Assembly (NCBI GenBank): GCA_022661535.1
Contig: JAKULF010000005.1
Span: forward strand, 1 to 64,000
Source of the DNA: Eutypa lata
Lineage: Eukaryota; Ascomycota; Sordariomycetes; Xylariales; Diatrypaceae
Length of the DNA stretch: 64,000 nucleotides
Reading direction: 5' to 3'
The translations under genes and the position numbers were made by a program. The notes beneath the pieces are model-generated. The model was not told where the DNA came from, made no database searches, and worked only from the letters and a program-made list of their open reading frames with translations. Position 1 is the first letter of the stretch. Every line of letters starts with the position of its first letter. Positions 32,949-45,218 of this stretch are shown here, one piece after another.

Positions 32949-33724
32949 TCAAGCCATCAAGACAGCACCAATAATGACCATGAACGCAACTACGACCAAG
33001 GAACCAGGTCCCTGAATCGAGCCATATGTCGCAACCCCCGCGCCGGGTGTCTCGGTCTCGGTCTCGGTAGGCGTAGAGGATGCAGGCGTGGATGATGCAG
33101 TGGTTGTGGCGTTACCTGCTGATTCGCCATTACCTACTAAGGATGCTAACTCGGAATCATCTGCAAACGAGGCACTAACACCCGTGCTATTGGTGCAAGC
33201 ATCGGGCGTCTGGCCCGTACCGGAGACGAATTTGACGGCAGCGCACTGCGGAAGATTGAAATTAACATAAAAACAACCAGATAGAAAAGAACATAGCATA
33301 CCTGGTAAAGCATCCCATCCGAGGCCTTCCCCACGACCCCAAGAACCGCCTTGCGGCCAATATATTTCTCCGGAATTGTGACGTCAGGCTGACAGAAGGA
33401 GTTGATGCCCTCCTGGAGAACTATAGGATAGGTCTGGGTCCAGTTTTCAGCCGGGGATGCCGTTGCATTGTTGTCGAAAGTGAAGCGGTACAACCAGTAA
33501 GCCTGGGGGTGGCTTGTGCTAACGGCGATCGAATCCCCACCAACATGGAAATCCGTCGTCTCGATTGTCTCGAGGTCGGGGGTATATCCGCCGCAGGGAC
33601 CAGTGCTTTCATCATCTTCGTTGAGCTCTCCCACGGGCGAGGGATATGTCAATTCAAAGTGGCCGCGGACGACGCTGCAGGTGAGGGCAAGTGTTGCTGC
33701 CAAGACGGAAGTGAGACGTGCCAT
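32949..33724 (-). CDS. X325/BIM1-like copper-binding GPI-anchored protein
   Basis: Two exons (33302-33724 and 32949-33245) with a 56-bp intron, 239 residues. A signal peptide (1-21) ends in VVRG, so the mature protein starts with His22 (HFELTYPSPVG). An N-terminal His at this place is the copper-binding brace of LPMO-like proteins. The family, known as X325 or BIM1-like, resembles LPMOs in fold but is linked to copper uptake rather than polysaccharide cleavage. His60 (DFHVGG) and His72 (TSHPQAYWLYRF) are possible further ligands. After the core, a Ser/Thr-rich stretch (ASSTPASSTPTETETET) and a hydrophobic tail (SLVVVAFMVIIGAVLMA) give a GPI-anchor layout. It is divergent from the metalloreductase gene 2.2 kb away, which supports a shared role in metal uptake at the cell surface. 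Confidence 0.87.
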
Positions 33725-34952
33725 GGTGTTGATACTGATGCTACTACTTCCTATTTAAGTTGATATAAAAGAGGAGAAAGAGAAAAGACTAAAAGGCCGA
33801 AAGATTGAAATCGGGAAAGAAAAGAAAAAAACTTGAGGAGTGTGATCCAAGAAAAAGGTATTGAAAGCAGGTGGTAGGAGGGGATGATTTATGAATAACA
33901 CGCCTGAGTCCCAACCAGAATGGATAGAAGACAGCCGGTCCGACGTGAAGCGCTATGCCTACCTACTTTCTACGCCAATCAGATATACCTCCTACCCAGG
34001 TAAGTAAGTGGGCAAGCTCGATAGGTCAAACTCTAGATATGCAGCTAATGTGATCTAATGATAGGTACCCCGAGGTAGACAATTCAGCTATTCTACTTGT
34101 CACTCACATGGGAGATCCAACCCTTATAAACATGCTCTGTAGCTCTGTGACATTTGGGTGCAATGTTACACAGGCCTTAACTAGTTAGAAACATACATGT
34201 ATGTAGTACTAACATCAAGCATTCATAGTGGACCGTTATATCCACTCAGCTCTTACTAAAATGGCATTAATTAGCCTACCTAGACCTGGGCACACTACTG
34301 CGGTTCTGTTGGAGGCTGATCCCATGTCTGTTGGTGGTGAAACAAGCTTCTGTGCCATGAATAGGCTTGTATATCTAATGCTGAAGCTGCAACGTCGTTC
34401 GTTGTAAGGCTGTAGTAACTAGTGGGGCACGGGGGTATCGAATCTGCTAATCTCCAGATCTACACGGGGATGCTGGGATATTTCCAGGATGTTAGTGACA
34501 CCTGTGACACTAAAAGCCAGCCCCGCTTGCCCGCATCCGATGCTGTGGTCTAGAATCTGTATGGGCGAGCACATGCAATTACCAATTGAGGTTATTTGAG
34601 CACATTGTGGCTGGAACTACTTTTGAGCTTGCCATGTTAGTGCAAATACGTCAAGACTGTAGATAGGGAGTCCTGAGAGTCACCTTAATGCTCTTTGTGC
34701 CTTTGGAGAATTGATCAAAAACGCTCAGCTAGGTACACATTAGGAGTTAGGCCTGGATATTTCTGTAGAACGTTTGCCTGAGCTGATCGTTGGGTAGGTA
34801 CTCGACATGTAGTCTCTCCTAAACTTGTGATTGCTGGGCACCTACTTCGCATTGTATTGTACATACATATGACAGGTGTAGTAGATATAGGACTGAGGGT
34901 AATGTTACACAGCTGATCTGAAGATCTATCTAGGGGCAATTAGGTAACCAAC

Positions 34953-35186
34953 CAAGTCGCTGCCAAAATGATTGACACATTCCACCATGCACCTAGAGGC
35001 ACTACTTATGTAACCCATTTGGATTCCGATCATACCTACATGTATGTAGTAATATGATTAAAACTTAAATTGGAATAAGCTCATAATTATGATCTTAAGT
35101 ATAGAATAATCATTGATTATTCCTGGCGAACTAAATATTATTCGAATTGAAGCTTTTAACGTGTCATTTCATTTGGCAACAACTTG
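34953..35186. mobile_element. MITE, copy A of the CAAGTYGTTGCC family
   Basis: A 234-bp element starting CAAGTCGCTGCCAAAATGAT and ending TTTGGCAACAACTTG, so the ends are inverted repeats. It is flanked by the 5-bp duplication CCAAC (34948-34952 and 35187-35191). The AT-rich core is closely related, inverted, to 43871-44128. Confidence 0.8.
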
Positions 35187-35835
35187 CCAACCTACATATC
35201 AGCCATATATGGCCCGAGCACTGACTGAACTTACTAGAAATATACACCAGCAATTTAAGTGATATATTACCTATAACAAATAGGTACCTATGTAACTAGT
35301 TGGTGTGTACACAAAGATTTGAAACTGTGTGAGCAAGTTTTCTTCTACATGTGTTTCAAGCACTACAATGCAGTATGGGCCTAGAGCTCTAGGTGCATGC
35401 ATTTTTGGTGCTTCGAGACTACTAACCTAGAGGCACTTACAAGCTAGGTAGGTTACAAGTAGGTCATCGCCCGTTAATTACCTTACCTAAGGTAATGAGT
35501 AGGTACATATGTAGGTAGGCAGGCAGATCTCGACGTACTTCCTAACCACTTCACCTGTCGCAAACTTCTATATCACTAATAGAACTGCTATCTTCTCTGC
35601 ACGCCGCAACTACACCTGCCCATGGATAGTTGGGATCGTATGTGATGAAAGACGGGACAACTGTAATCGAATTACCTTTTCTGGAGGCACTCTTCATTTC
35701 TCATTTCTATTGTCACTACCACGTCACCAGAGTCTGACGTAGGTACCTCTTGTGTCAATCTGATATACCTTCTAGTCATATCTTTCGAATGTCAACCAAG
35801 TCGTTCACTTAACATACAACAACCAACCCGTCGTC

Positions 35836-35843
35836 TATATAAG
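35836..35843 (+). promoter_or_regulatory. TATA box (TATATAAG) of the metalloreductase gene
   Basis: Lies about 70 bp upstream of the ATG at 35909, a normal distance for a fungal TATA promoter with a short leader. Confidence 0.5.
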
Positions 35844-35908
35844 TCAAATCATAGCTGGTCTAGAGACACCTATCACAAAGGACACAAAATAGAAGAACAT
35901 CGGAAACC

Positions 35909-37916
35909 ATGGGCCATCATCACGATGCGAGACACATGGATGGCATGGATATGTCAATGAATGAGTTCCAGCCAACGAACAAGAAGCTTGCTCGCGTTTA
36001 CTGGTATTTCATTGCTGGCGTCCTAGGCCTCTTTCTAGTAGTTCGTGCCATCAATTTTGCTCAGAGCTGGCTCAGGTAGGTCGATCACCAAGACAATTCT
36101 CGCACATCCGACAAATGTATTTGTCTCTCGCTAACCATCGGAGCGTAGGTTACGCATATCCAAGATAAGCTCTGTGAAGTCTCCAACGAGACCTACTACT
36201 TGGTATATGCAGACATGGGCCACATTGACGGCAGTGGTGAGAGAGATTAGTTACCCACAGCTCTACATCCCAACGCGATACTTGTCCTGGATGACACCGC
36301 CTCCTGTGGGCCGCATTGTCATCCTTCTGGTCTACTGGGTCGTCATTATCTACATGATGACTCATCAAGCCATCTTCAAAGACTTTCTATTCTGGGAACG
36401 AATTGGTTACCGAAACGCCTGGATCACCGTCACTCAGCTACCCTTTTTGTATCTCCTAGCCTCCAAGACTAGCATCATCGGCTTGATTACCGGAACAAGC
36501 CACGAGAGATTAAACTGGCTTCATCGGTGGGTGGCTCGAACCATGTTTGTCACCGCCACCGTTCATGGATTCCACTTCTGGAGGGAATGGGTGATTGCCG
36601 ACTTCCTCGAGCAAGAAATTAAGATGATGCCCATCACTGTTGGTTACGGCCTAGGTGGATGGGCTATACTGCTATGGATGGTCGTCACATCCTTCAAGCC
36701 CTTCCGATCTATGGCCTACGAAGTTTTTGTTATTCAACATGTCCTGGCAGCCATCCTTTTCTTGTGGATTGTCTACGTTCACGTCCCCGCCTACGCGGAG
36801 TATAATGTCTGGTTTGCTATTACGGCGCTCTGTTTTGATCGCGCCTTTCGCTTTGGCATGCTGATCTGGCAGAATGTCAAGTTCAACCCTAACTATTCTC
36901 GTTGCAAGGGAGGCCAGAAACTAGGCCATCAAACCCAGTTGAGTGCGGTTGGGGAATCGATGACCGTCTTGACTATCAAGGATGTCCATTTCAAGTGGAG
37001 AGCGGGCCAGCACCTGTACCTTTGGCTACCCCGTGTCGGACTGCTTGAGACGCATCCTTACACCATCGCATGCGCGCATCAGATGCCGGAGACGTGTATA
37101 TGCAACAGTATACAACTCGTCATCCGTTCGCATTCCGGCTTCTCCCGGAGACTCAACAGATTTGCGAGAAAAGTCGAGGGACTAGAGAACAAGAAATCGC
37201 TGACGGCATACTTAGCGGGACCATACGGCCAACCTCCTCGATGGGAAGTCTTCGAGACCCTAGTCCTCATCTCTGCATCGACGGGCGCCTCATTCACCCT
37301 CCCTATTCTGGAAAGTGTATTGCAGTCTAGTTCGACGAAGTGTACCAAGCGTGTCGAATTTCTCCTGGCGGCACGTCAGGGCGAAGAGATTGAATTCTAC
37401 CACAAGCGTCTTCATGAGGCATTGGACGCGGCAGCAGCCGTTGGTATCGAGTTGGCAGTCTACATTGCCGTCACCGGCGACGGTCAACTCGAAAGCTTCA
37501 GAACGTCCACCTCCACGTCAATTTCCCCCTCATTGCAGTCATCTACTATCGGCATGAGTGAGAAGAAGGTTGGCTGCTGCGGGGACGTCATGGAGAAGAG
37601 CGTAACCAATGGCGAAAATGTGATATCGTCAGCAACACCCATGATGTGTTCGGGCAACTCGTCGGCTCGCAAGCGCCTTTCCAACACCAGCGAAGATTCA
37701 CATATCCATCACTCAGCGATACGACCCGATGTAGCGGCCTTTATCCAGAAGGCCGTGGAGGCTACCGGCGGGGAGACGGGCGTTGTAGTTTGTGGCGGTC
37801 AGTCCCTTGTTACGAAAGTGCGAAACTCGGTGGCGAAGCTGAGCGATGAGCGAGCGGTACACAAGGGAACAGGGGCTCAAGGCATCTACTTGCACGCCGA
37901 GGAATATTGCTTTTGA
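35909..37916 (+). CDS. FRE-type ferric/cupric reductase transmembrane protein
   Basis: Two exons (35909-36075, 36149-37916; 73-bp intron), 644 residues. This family passes electrons from cytosolic NADPH via FAD and two hemes across the plasma membrane to Fe(III) or Cu(II). The short N-terminus is His/Met-rich (MGHHHDARHMDGMDMSMNE), a likely metal-binding tip. A first membrane segment lies at about 31-50. The four heme histidines are visible as two pairs with 14-residue spacing: His181/His195 and His253/His267. The FAD-binding motif is HPYTIAC. NADPH-binding segments are YLAGPYG, LVLISASTGASFTLPIL and the C-terminal VVVCGGQSLVTKV. A Ser-rich insert of about 60 residues lies before the last segment. 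Its divergent partner is the X325/BIM1-like copper protein, which suggests copper or iron uptake at the cell surface. Confidence 0.93.
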
Positions 37917-38878
37917 GTCAAGAATCGGTCCTACATGAGACATAATGAGATCTCTTAGACTTTGCGATAGCTCATTAAGCTAATACATGCACACGACAAC
38001 TACACATGTCACAAAATGGCAAGTAGGGGAGTAGCTCTACTATATGTATCTCCCTAGCACGTGTCATTCGGGGAAGGAGGGCTGGTGCTGGTTATATTCT
38101 CCATCCACTAACATGACAACGCCTACGGTGCTATATAGACTCTTTCAAGCCCGATTGGGTCCCCAAGAAGACGGGTATGGGAGCACGTGAGCTGATGGCT
38201 TGACTGCCCAGCTTAATTGTTGGTGTTATCGTGGTCATACTGTAATACGGGCAATTAGGTGGTCTGCCTACGTATACAACGTGAACAAGACAGTTACCCA
38301 TGAGAGCGACTTACAACTCTATACTTAAATCTCATATCACATTACGTTATACCCAGGCGCAGTGTAATTATATCTAAAAAGCTTTTACACTTATCTAGCT
38401 TGAAATCATCATATATCACGCTATCAATCTATTCACACGTGGTTTTCCTGGATATGACAAAAAGTAAAAGGTAGCAAACCCTGAATGGTTGATACAATTT
38501 TGCTTTTTAAATAGATTTATATTAATAATTTATATATAAATAACTTATATATAAATAATAAACTTTTATATTATTAATTATGGAATAATGGTTAATAATT
38601 GTTGAATAAGCGAAAACTATTAGAATTTACGCACTTCAATGAATTATTTAAATTGGCGGCGACCTGGACATTAATCATAAGTACATTGTGCTATATACTC
38701 TAGTAGGTAAATTGTTCATGCGTATCATCATATATATGGAGATAGCCTATGCCATGAGGCATACTTTCGTCCAAAGTGACAAGACCCCCTTCCTTACTTC
38801 CATCCCCCGAGAACGACGCCATGCCCATGCAATAATATCGTCGAAAACATCAACATAAACGGGGTAGGTACCCACTAA
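37917..38878. other. Intergenic, holds a diverged MITE
   Basis: About 1 kb between the 3' ends of two convergent genes. 38465-38666 is related to the MITE family; the rest is not recognised. Confidence 0.5.
38465..38666. mobile_element. MITE, diverged copy D of the CAAGTYGTTGCC family
   Basis: Shares TTGAATAAGCG and the TTATTTAAATTGGCGGCGACCTGG end with copy C (TTTAAATTAGCGACGACTTG). The left end is poorly kept and no target duplication is evident, so the borders are approximate. Confidence 0.5.
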
Positions 38879-41800
38879 CTACCTCGAACCAACCCCTATT
38901 TCCGCCCCTGGGATATGAACCTTATCCATATCAGCTGTGAGAGCCCGCACGCTCGCATCGTAGTCATGTTCATCTTCCCTAGGCGGCCCAGACGCCGGTG
39001 TTGGTGATGACTTCTTCAATTCCATCGCGGCGCTTAGATCATCTGTCGGCCGCTGCTTCTGCTGATCTAACCGTGAGATTCTCTTCCCATCCTTGTCCTC
39101 GTCCTCGTCCACCTCTTCTTCGCAGTCTACTAGTGAGTCCAGCTCTGAGAAGTCCTCTCCTACATCGACAATGTCGTCGTCCGACCTCCTACCCAGAGCA
39201 GCGGCGGTACCTTCATTAGCCAGGAGTCTGATGATGGTATCGCCACCGGGAAGCCGGACCTCAGCCGCCTCCAGTGTCTCGGCAATATCGAGCAGCAACA
39301 CGTCCATAGGGCATATATACGCGACTTGCTTACGCTCACTCCAGGCGAGAACATGCCCCGCGAGGCGACCGGTGCGGCGGTCGATGACCCATGCACCTGA
39401 GTCGCCCGGGATCCCAAGCGGTAGAGTCTTTGTGGGCGACGAAGAACCGGATCGTGGTTCCTGGTCTTGGTGTTGCAGTGCCGGAATTCTTGACAAGGAT
39501 GACGCGGAGCGAGAAACTTTGTCGCTCACCTGGTACGTATGGCTGGGCGATGCGCGACCGTAGATCTTCACGGACGTGAGGGCCGGGAGAATCTGACCGG
39601 TCTGTAGTCCGCTCGTACGAGCACTGCATTGAACTTCCATTCCCGGCAGTGATGTTGCTGGGGCCACGGTAGTCGGGTGCAGATCGCCTACTGGAGAGCT
39701 AGATGGTGTGTTTTGGGCTCGGGCGCGAGGAATGAAATTGTCTCCTGGTTGTCGGTCGTCGTGGAACTCGAACAAGGCCCAGTCGATCTCGTGTACTAGC
39801 CCGTTTTCGTGACGTCGACGGATACCCGATGAGGCATAAACCTCTCCTACACTATACGTGTCTAGGTGATCCTACGGTTTAATCAGCGACTATGTAGAGG
39901 GGCACATGCGAAAGATGGGATGGGAGAGAGGAGGGAAGAGCGAATTCAATTAAGTAGGTACTCATTCTGACTCAACTACATACCTCGTCCATGGTGTCTT
40001 CCGAAGGATAGAACCCTTCTTCTACATCGTCAAGCGCTGGCTGTGTGACTACATAGCCATCGCCACATCCCGGTTCAACTCCAGGAATGTCACCTGGTTC
40101 TCCATATTCCTCAAACCTATCCTCCTCGTCATCTTCATCATCACTTGTAATATCAGTAGCAGAGAACTCCGACTCGGACTCGGAGTCGGAGAATTCGCAT
40201 GTAAAGTCGTCACTGCCGCTTTCTGTGGATGAATATCCTTCTTGTAGAGAGGTCATCTCTAGATCCGTCGCACTAGTTGACAGTGGACGTGCCATTGCTC
40301 GTCTGGCTTTATCAGATGGCTCGTTTAAACAAGCGCTAGGGCCAATGACTTGATCCGGGTCATCCAGCATGTGGTGGACTGTCATACCATATGGCTTATC
40401 GTCTACTAATATGAGTCCTCCAAAACTCACTGGAGGGAGGTGTTTATCACCGATCCAGGCACCGATGCTTGCACCATTCCGTGGTCGCTCTTGAAAATCA
40501 GGGTTGATAGCTGTGTGTTCGTTTTCGTCTTCGGCATCGGCTTCGTTCTCGCTGTCAAGCTCACTCGCACCCCCTGACTTTTGACTTTTTGCCATGCTTC
40601 TCCCGGGGCCCTTTCTTGAGCGAAGAACAGATCCCCGACAGACCTTGAGTGCGAACCCGGTTGTACCATCAAAGAGAACACCTAATCTCTTCTTCAGGAT
40701 CGCACGCACCTTGTTAACTGATGTGCAAACCACCAGCACAGTCGGAGTAACCTTCTGTGGTGATTCACCTATACACTCCAGCGAGATCTCGACTGATTCA
40801 GGATGCTTTCGATAAAACTGGCTAAGTGCCATGTTGATTTGAGGCATCAACATACTGTTCCATTGCTCGATCGCATCATCCGGGAGGGGAACCTGCGGGT
40901 AGAGACGAAGCTTGGGAGACCGCTCCTTTGAAGGGGTTCCCTTTTTGTGTTCGGTCTCGAAAGCTATTATATATGTTAGTATGTTTCATTGCAATGCGCG
41001 AGTGACTGACTAGAGTCATACCTTCTATCGGCTGTTTTATGTCAGGCCCAGTCGACGACGGCGATTCCTTTGGAATAGGTTTCGTATCGGCACCGAATGT
41101 CACTGGAGATTTATGATCTGGGTTTGAATAGGGGCTGGCAGTGGTCTTTGATTTGGGTTGGCTGGCAGACGGCTGGGTGACGGGTTCATCACCGAGACGC
41201 TCGTCTAGTCCACTCACACCATCTAAGATGCAGCAGGCCTCCAGGTAACGACTGGCCCTCATCTGGACGTGACTCATAACGTCTTCACTTGCACCAGGTC
41301 GCGAAAGCTCTTGGTCAACAGCGTTCCAGCAAGCTTGTACGGCCCTCATGTAGGGAGTACCGCATTGGATTGCCAGTTGCTCAAGAACCGATTCAGGTAT
41401 GCTCGGTGATGTCTGATCGGGTACCAAGTTCTCAAGCTTTGTCCAGAGACCTATAGACACGAGTAACATAGCCAGGGAGTACAGGTCCAATGTCTTCATG
41501 TCATATAATGAGGCAAGTGGAGATTGTGATGACGTCCGGGGGTCAAGCGGATGCCGGTGGAGAGATAGGAATGGGGGTGAAGAGGATGGATCAGGAGTGA
41601 AGGAGTCTGGGAAGAGGTCAAATGAGGATAAGAGGGGCTTCCGAATATCTACCTCGCCATTGGACGTGGCAGAATCAGGGGCACTACAAAAGGAGACTGA
41701 GGTGTCGAGAAGGTTTCCATGTGTGATGCCTCTGGCGTGCATGTCGAATACCGTGTTTGCTAGATTATGAGCAAGTCGAAATTTGGCCTCTAGTCTCGGC

Positions 41801-42834
41801 TCGAAGTCTGGTCTATTAAGCAGGTCGGCCAGCGTACATAGGTTGTCGAGTGGTGTGTGGGTAAAATTCTCAAACGAGACGGGGTTGAAAGCGGAAGGGA
41901 ACTGGTACACAAGGGCCAGTCTCGAGTTCTCCATATCTTCGAAATAACCCAAAAGCAGTGGTAACCCTATCCAAGCCCCTGGGGACCTGTGCGAGTCAGT
42001 CTGTAGCCCCGCACTCAGCTTCTCGAATCTAGACATGGCCGGCATTATTCCAGTGAGCGAGTAGATCTGGTCGAACTGGGCATATTCAAGGAGTAAAGGC
42101 GACCATGTCTGTCGTCCAGGTTGGCGAGTCAACTCGGAATATGCCTGCTTGTCCATGAAGACTATCTGCTGTGGTCGAGCAGGAGACGATGCGGTCGAAC
42201 CAGGATCGATGTTGCCAGCGTTCAGAGTTGTGAGGGTTGAAGGACTAATAACTTGAGGGGTTCGTATCCGAGTAGATTCAAAAGCCTGAAGGTCTTCGAT
42301 CGAGGCCGTAGACTTAGCTAGCTTAGACTGCGCTGCTCTAGAAGACATGGCGGCTTCTGATCGAGTACGTGACAGATCGCAGAGCGTATCGATGGAAGCA
42401 GTCAGGTCACGGACAAGGTCCTCAAATCTCCCCTTGTCCCAGACAATGAGCGGTGTCTTTTTATCTCCAGTCGTCTTTTCAGGTACTGTGCCGCCAGTAA
42501 CATTCCCCTTTGAAGCAAGCCACAGGGGTTCCGCCTCGGCAAGGATGTCTTTGATAGTGGCCATGATACTGCCGACCAGATCACTCAAGCCGGCCTTGGA
42601 TAGGGATTCATCGATCTCGGCAGTCTGGTTCGGGTCAGACCATTCCAACCCCCAACTAACTAGTCGATCCTTCTGTATTCGAAGTTTGCGATGCAACGCC
42701 TTGATCTCGGGATCATCGGCACTCTGGACAGGTTCCTTAACGAAGTCGGATGATTTCTTGGTATCATTATAAAGCCGACTAAGCCTGCGCTGAAAGGGCA
42801 GCTGAAACCCGCCCTGGGGAATGAATGAATCCAT
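38879..42834 (-). CDS. HeLo-like / kinase-like / trypsin-like protease multidomain protein
   Basis: Three exons on the minus strand (41022-42834, 39984-40963, 38879-39871), introns 58 and 112 bp, 1261 residues. Residues 40-180 contain [19 protein letters not shown], a pattern of the fungal HeLo-like, prion-inhibition-and-propagation group. Residues about 260-500 resemble a kinase fold ([22 protein letters not shown], then [13 protein letters not shown]), but the catalytic loop is HGN (372-374) with no Asp, so probably a pseudokinase. Residues about 765-1130 look like a trypsin-type protease with a full candidate triad: His802 (MTVHHML), Asp962 ([10 protein letters not shown]), Ser1090 (GDSGAWV). 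An acidic Ser/Glu/Asp-rich insert lies between His and Asp. HeLo-type proteins in fungi act in allorecognition and cell death; the membrane-inserting N-terminal helix of true HeLo domains is not obvious here. The function of this fusion is inferred, not known. Confidence 0.8.
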
Positions 42835-44246
42835 GATGTTATAAGCTTCGAGTGAGTTGTATGTATCCTATGTTGGTTGGTAGTAACTAAGCACTTATAG
42901 CGGTTCTCTGTACTGGTTACTCATAGCCAGATATTGCAATCGATGCTATAAGATGAAGATTTAAGAAAGCAGCAGTCTACCCTCTCAAAGGTGTATAGTC
43001 ACAGTTAATGTTCACGCTGTTCATGCTTGGGACAGGTAGAGGCGGAGTGCAAACATGAGGTCGTTGTTGTCAAGAACTAGAGCTACCCGAAGCTTAAGGT
43101 AAGTAGATTATGTCGTCGAAGACTGAATTCACAGTTTGCAGAGAAGACCGGAAGGGATTTGATATTGAAGATAGTCCTTTACGGACGATATCATAAAGAA
43201 TACCGCTGCCTTGCCTTTCCTCGCCTTCCGTGAGCGTGAGGTCTCACAGGTATATTTTAATCTTGATGCCTACGGGACGGATCCACAATGCCTAGAGGTT
43301 GTCCAAAAGAAGACCTCTTTAGTTGGAATGGATGGGTGTGAGCGAGTGAGTGAGTGGAGACAAGCGGTCGCTCGGGTATATGTAGGAGCCGGCGATATCC
43401 ATTCACACTTCGAAAGCAATCAATAATAGAAGTACAATATGCTGTTGCCTAGAACTAGGTACGTAGTAGTTAAGTCAATAACCACGAAGCGATGAGAATG
43501 TAAGATCCCACCAATGTGGCTGATGAATGAGCAGTCAAGTATTTCGTAGTTAAAGCATAGAATCTTTGATGCGGCGGCATGCCCCGCTGCCTATTTCATC
43601 CATTTGACTGTTGCCTAACGTCAGAGACAGGGATAGGCAAATTACCTAGGTAGCAGCGCCACAGCTGACGTCCGCACCTCCACTGGTTCGAGATGTCGGA
43701 ACATATTTTATCCCATTCCGATCATGGAGCCGGGACTGCCCGTGCCGGGCCGGGGGCAACTGCCCAACCTGGAAGTGGGCATATGTCAATGACGACACAA
43801 AAAAATAGTTAAATAGAGGCTAGTAGCCACGGTTAAGCCTCAATTATGAACTAGAGGGCTAATAACTTGCTACGTTTATTGCCAAATTAAATGATATTAG
43901 ACGTTAAAAGGAGACGTAAGCTCTAATTCGAATAATATTTAATTCGTCAATAATAATTAATGATTATTCAATACTTAAGATTATAATTATGAGCTTATTC
44001 CAATTTAAGTTTTAATCATATTACTACATACATGTAGGTATGAGCGGAATACATATGGGTTACATAGGTAAGTAAGTAATGCCTCTAGGTGCATGGTGGA
44101 AGGTATCAATTATTTTGGCAACAACTTGACCCTTATCTAGGTAGCAGGATCTATTGTACTTCTTCTACTAGCTATCCCAATGCCACCAGCGATTCTCGTA
44201 GCTGAACCATAGCCAATATTTGCTTTTATTCTTCCTTCATCATCAA
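42835..44246. other. Intergenic, holds MITE copy B
   Basis: 1.4 kb containing the promoter of the multidomain protein gene and a MITE at 43871-44128. Short frames such as 43211-43426 look like chance. Confidence 0.5.
43871..44128. mobile_element. MITE, copy B of the CAAGTYGTTGCC family
   Basis: Inverted relative to copy A and clearly homologous over nearly its whole length (TTATGAGCTTATTCCAATTT, TACATACATGTAGGTATGA, ATGCCTCTAGGTGCATGGTG). Ends TTTTGGCAACAACTTG at 44128. The left end is diverged and no clear target duplication is seen. Confidence 0.75.
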
Positions 44247-45218
44247 TCACCTCCCTCCCGGTGGAGGACCCCCACCGCCCACAGGAGGAGGGCCACCCCC
44301 TCCCACTGCCGGCGGCGGTGGTGGTGGACCACCACCACCACCACCACGCCCCATCCCCATCATGATTGGAGGCGGTCCCCCGCGACCTGCTGCCATCGGA
44401 GGCCGAGGCGGACCATTCTGAGGCGGAGGAAATCCCATTGGTGGCGGGGCCCAGCCTCCAGCGCCCACATGCGGAGGATGGGGAGGAGCTCCGCCTCCCG
44501 GGTTTACATGATGCTGCTGAGGGTGTTGCTGGTGCTGGTGCTGGTGCTGGTGCTGGTGCAAATGAGGGTGAGGGCGAGGATGAACCGGAGCCGGTGCGCT
44601 GATCTGCGATCTCAAGCTCCCCACCGTACGGGATGATAGGCTGGAGCGGCTGCTGCTGCTGCTTCTCGAGTCGACGCTGTTTCGGCTGATGTACCGAGAT
44701 CCGCCTCCGGTGCCGCTTGATGGCGGGGATCGCTTGCGATGGCGTCGTTGGGGACTGAAGCTGGAGTCTCTTCTTCTTCTTGTTCTGCTTCCTGTGTTGG
44801 GGAAAGGTTGTTGGTGGTTAGATATGGGTAGGTCTCAGGTGGTAGGTGGTAGGTGGTATATATGTGTAGCTGCTTGTAACCCGATCACGGGGATGGGACG
44901 GGGCAGAACGGGACGGCATGGGATGACTTGGGATGAGATGGGATGGAACGACGAACCTCGGTGTTTACAGCAAACCCACAGAACAAAGAGCATCACTATA
45001 AAAACCACTACGGCACTTATCACGGGCCCGATGATGTCTCGGCGGGGATTTCCCGTGTTCACAACCAGCGATGTTGGCGTTCCGGGGGTCGGTGGCGTTT
45101 CAGTCGGTGGTGGTGGACTGCCATTCCCTAGCGTCCAAGTCGCGATGATTGTCGACCCTTCTCGTGTGTATGTTTGTGTTCTGATGTTGGCATCTTGACC
45201 CTGACCTTGCGGGGCCAT
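44247..45218 (-). CDS. Single-pass membrane protein with basic and Pro/Gly-rich cytoplasmic tail
   Basis: Two exons (44957-45218 and 44247-44791) with a 165-bp intron (GTTCGT..ACAG), 268 residues. There is no signal peptide. A short polar and Pro/Thr-rich N-terminus (1-60) is followed by one strong membrane helix (62-82), then Cys83-Cys84 and a basic run (KHRGSRTRRRR), typical of a type III topology with possible palmitoylation. The tail is Ser/Arg-rich, then His/Gln-rich, then almost only Pro and Gly (GGPPPPPPAVGGGG). This architecture is common among fungal proteins named only as hypothetical; a surface sensor or scaffold role is possible. The splice junction is supported by frame and by the basic run that continues across it. 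Confidence 0.65.

Larger units (their letters stand above)
33725..35908. other. Divergent intergenic region between copper protein and metalloreductase genes
   Basis: 2.2 kb that must carry both promoters. It contains one MITE (34953-35186) and TACCTAGGTA-like microsatellites. A TTGCTCA (minus strand, near 35330) resembles the yeast Mac1 copper-response core but is too short to rely on. Confidence 0.5.

Noticed and set aside
35325..35340. TTGCTCA as a Mac1-type copper-response site
   Set aside because: One 7-base match in 2.2 kb is expected by chance; no second copy was found nearby.
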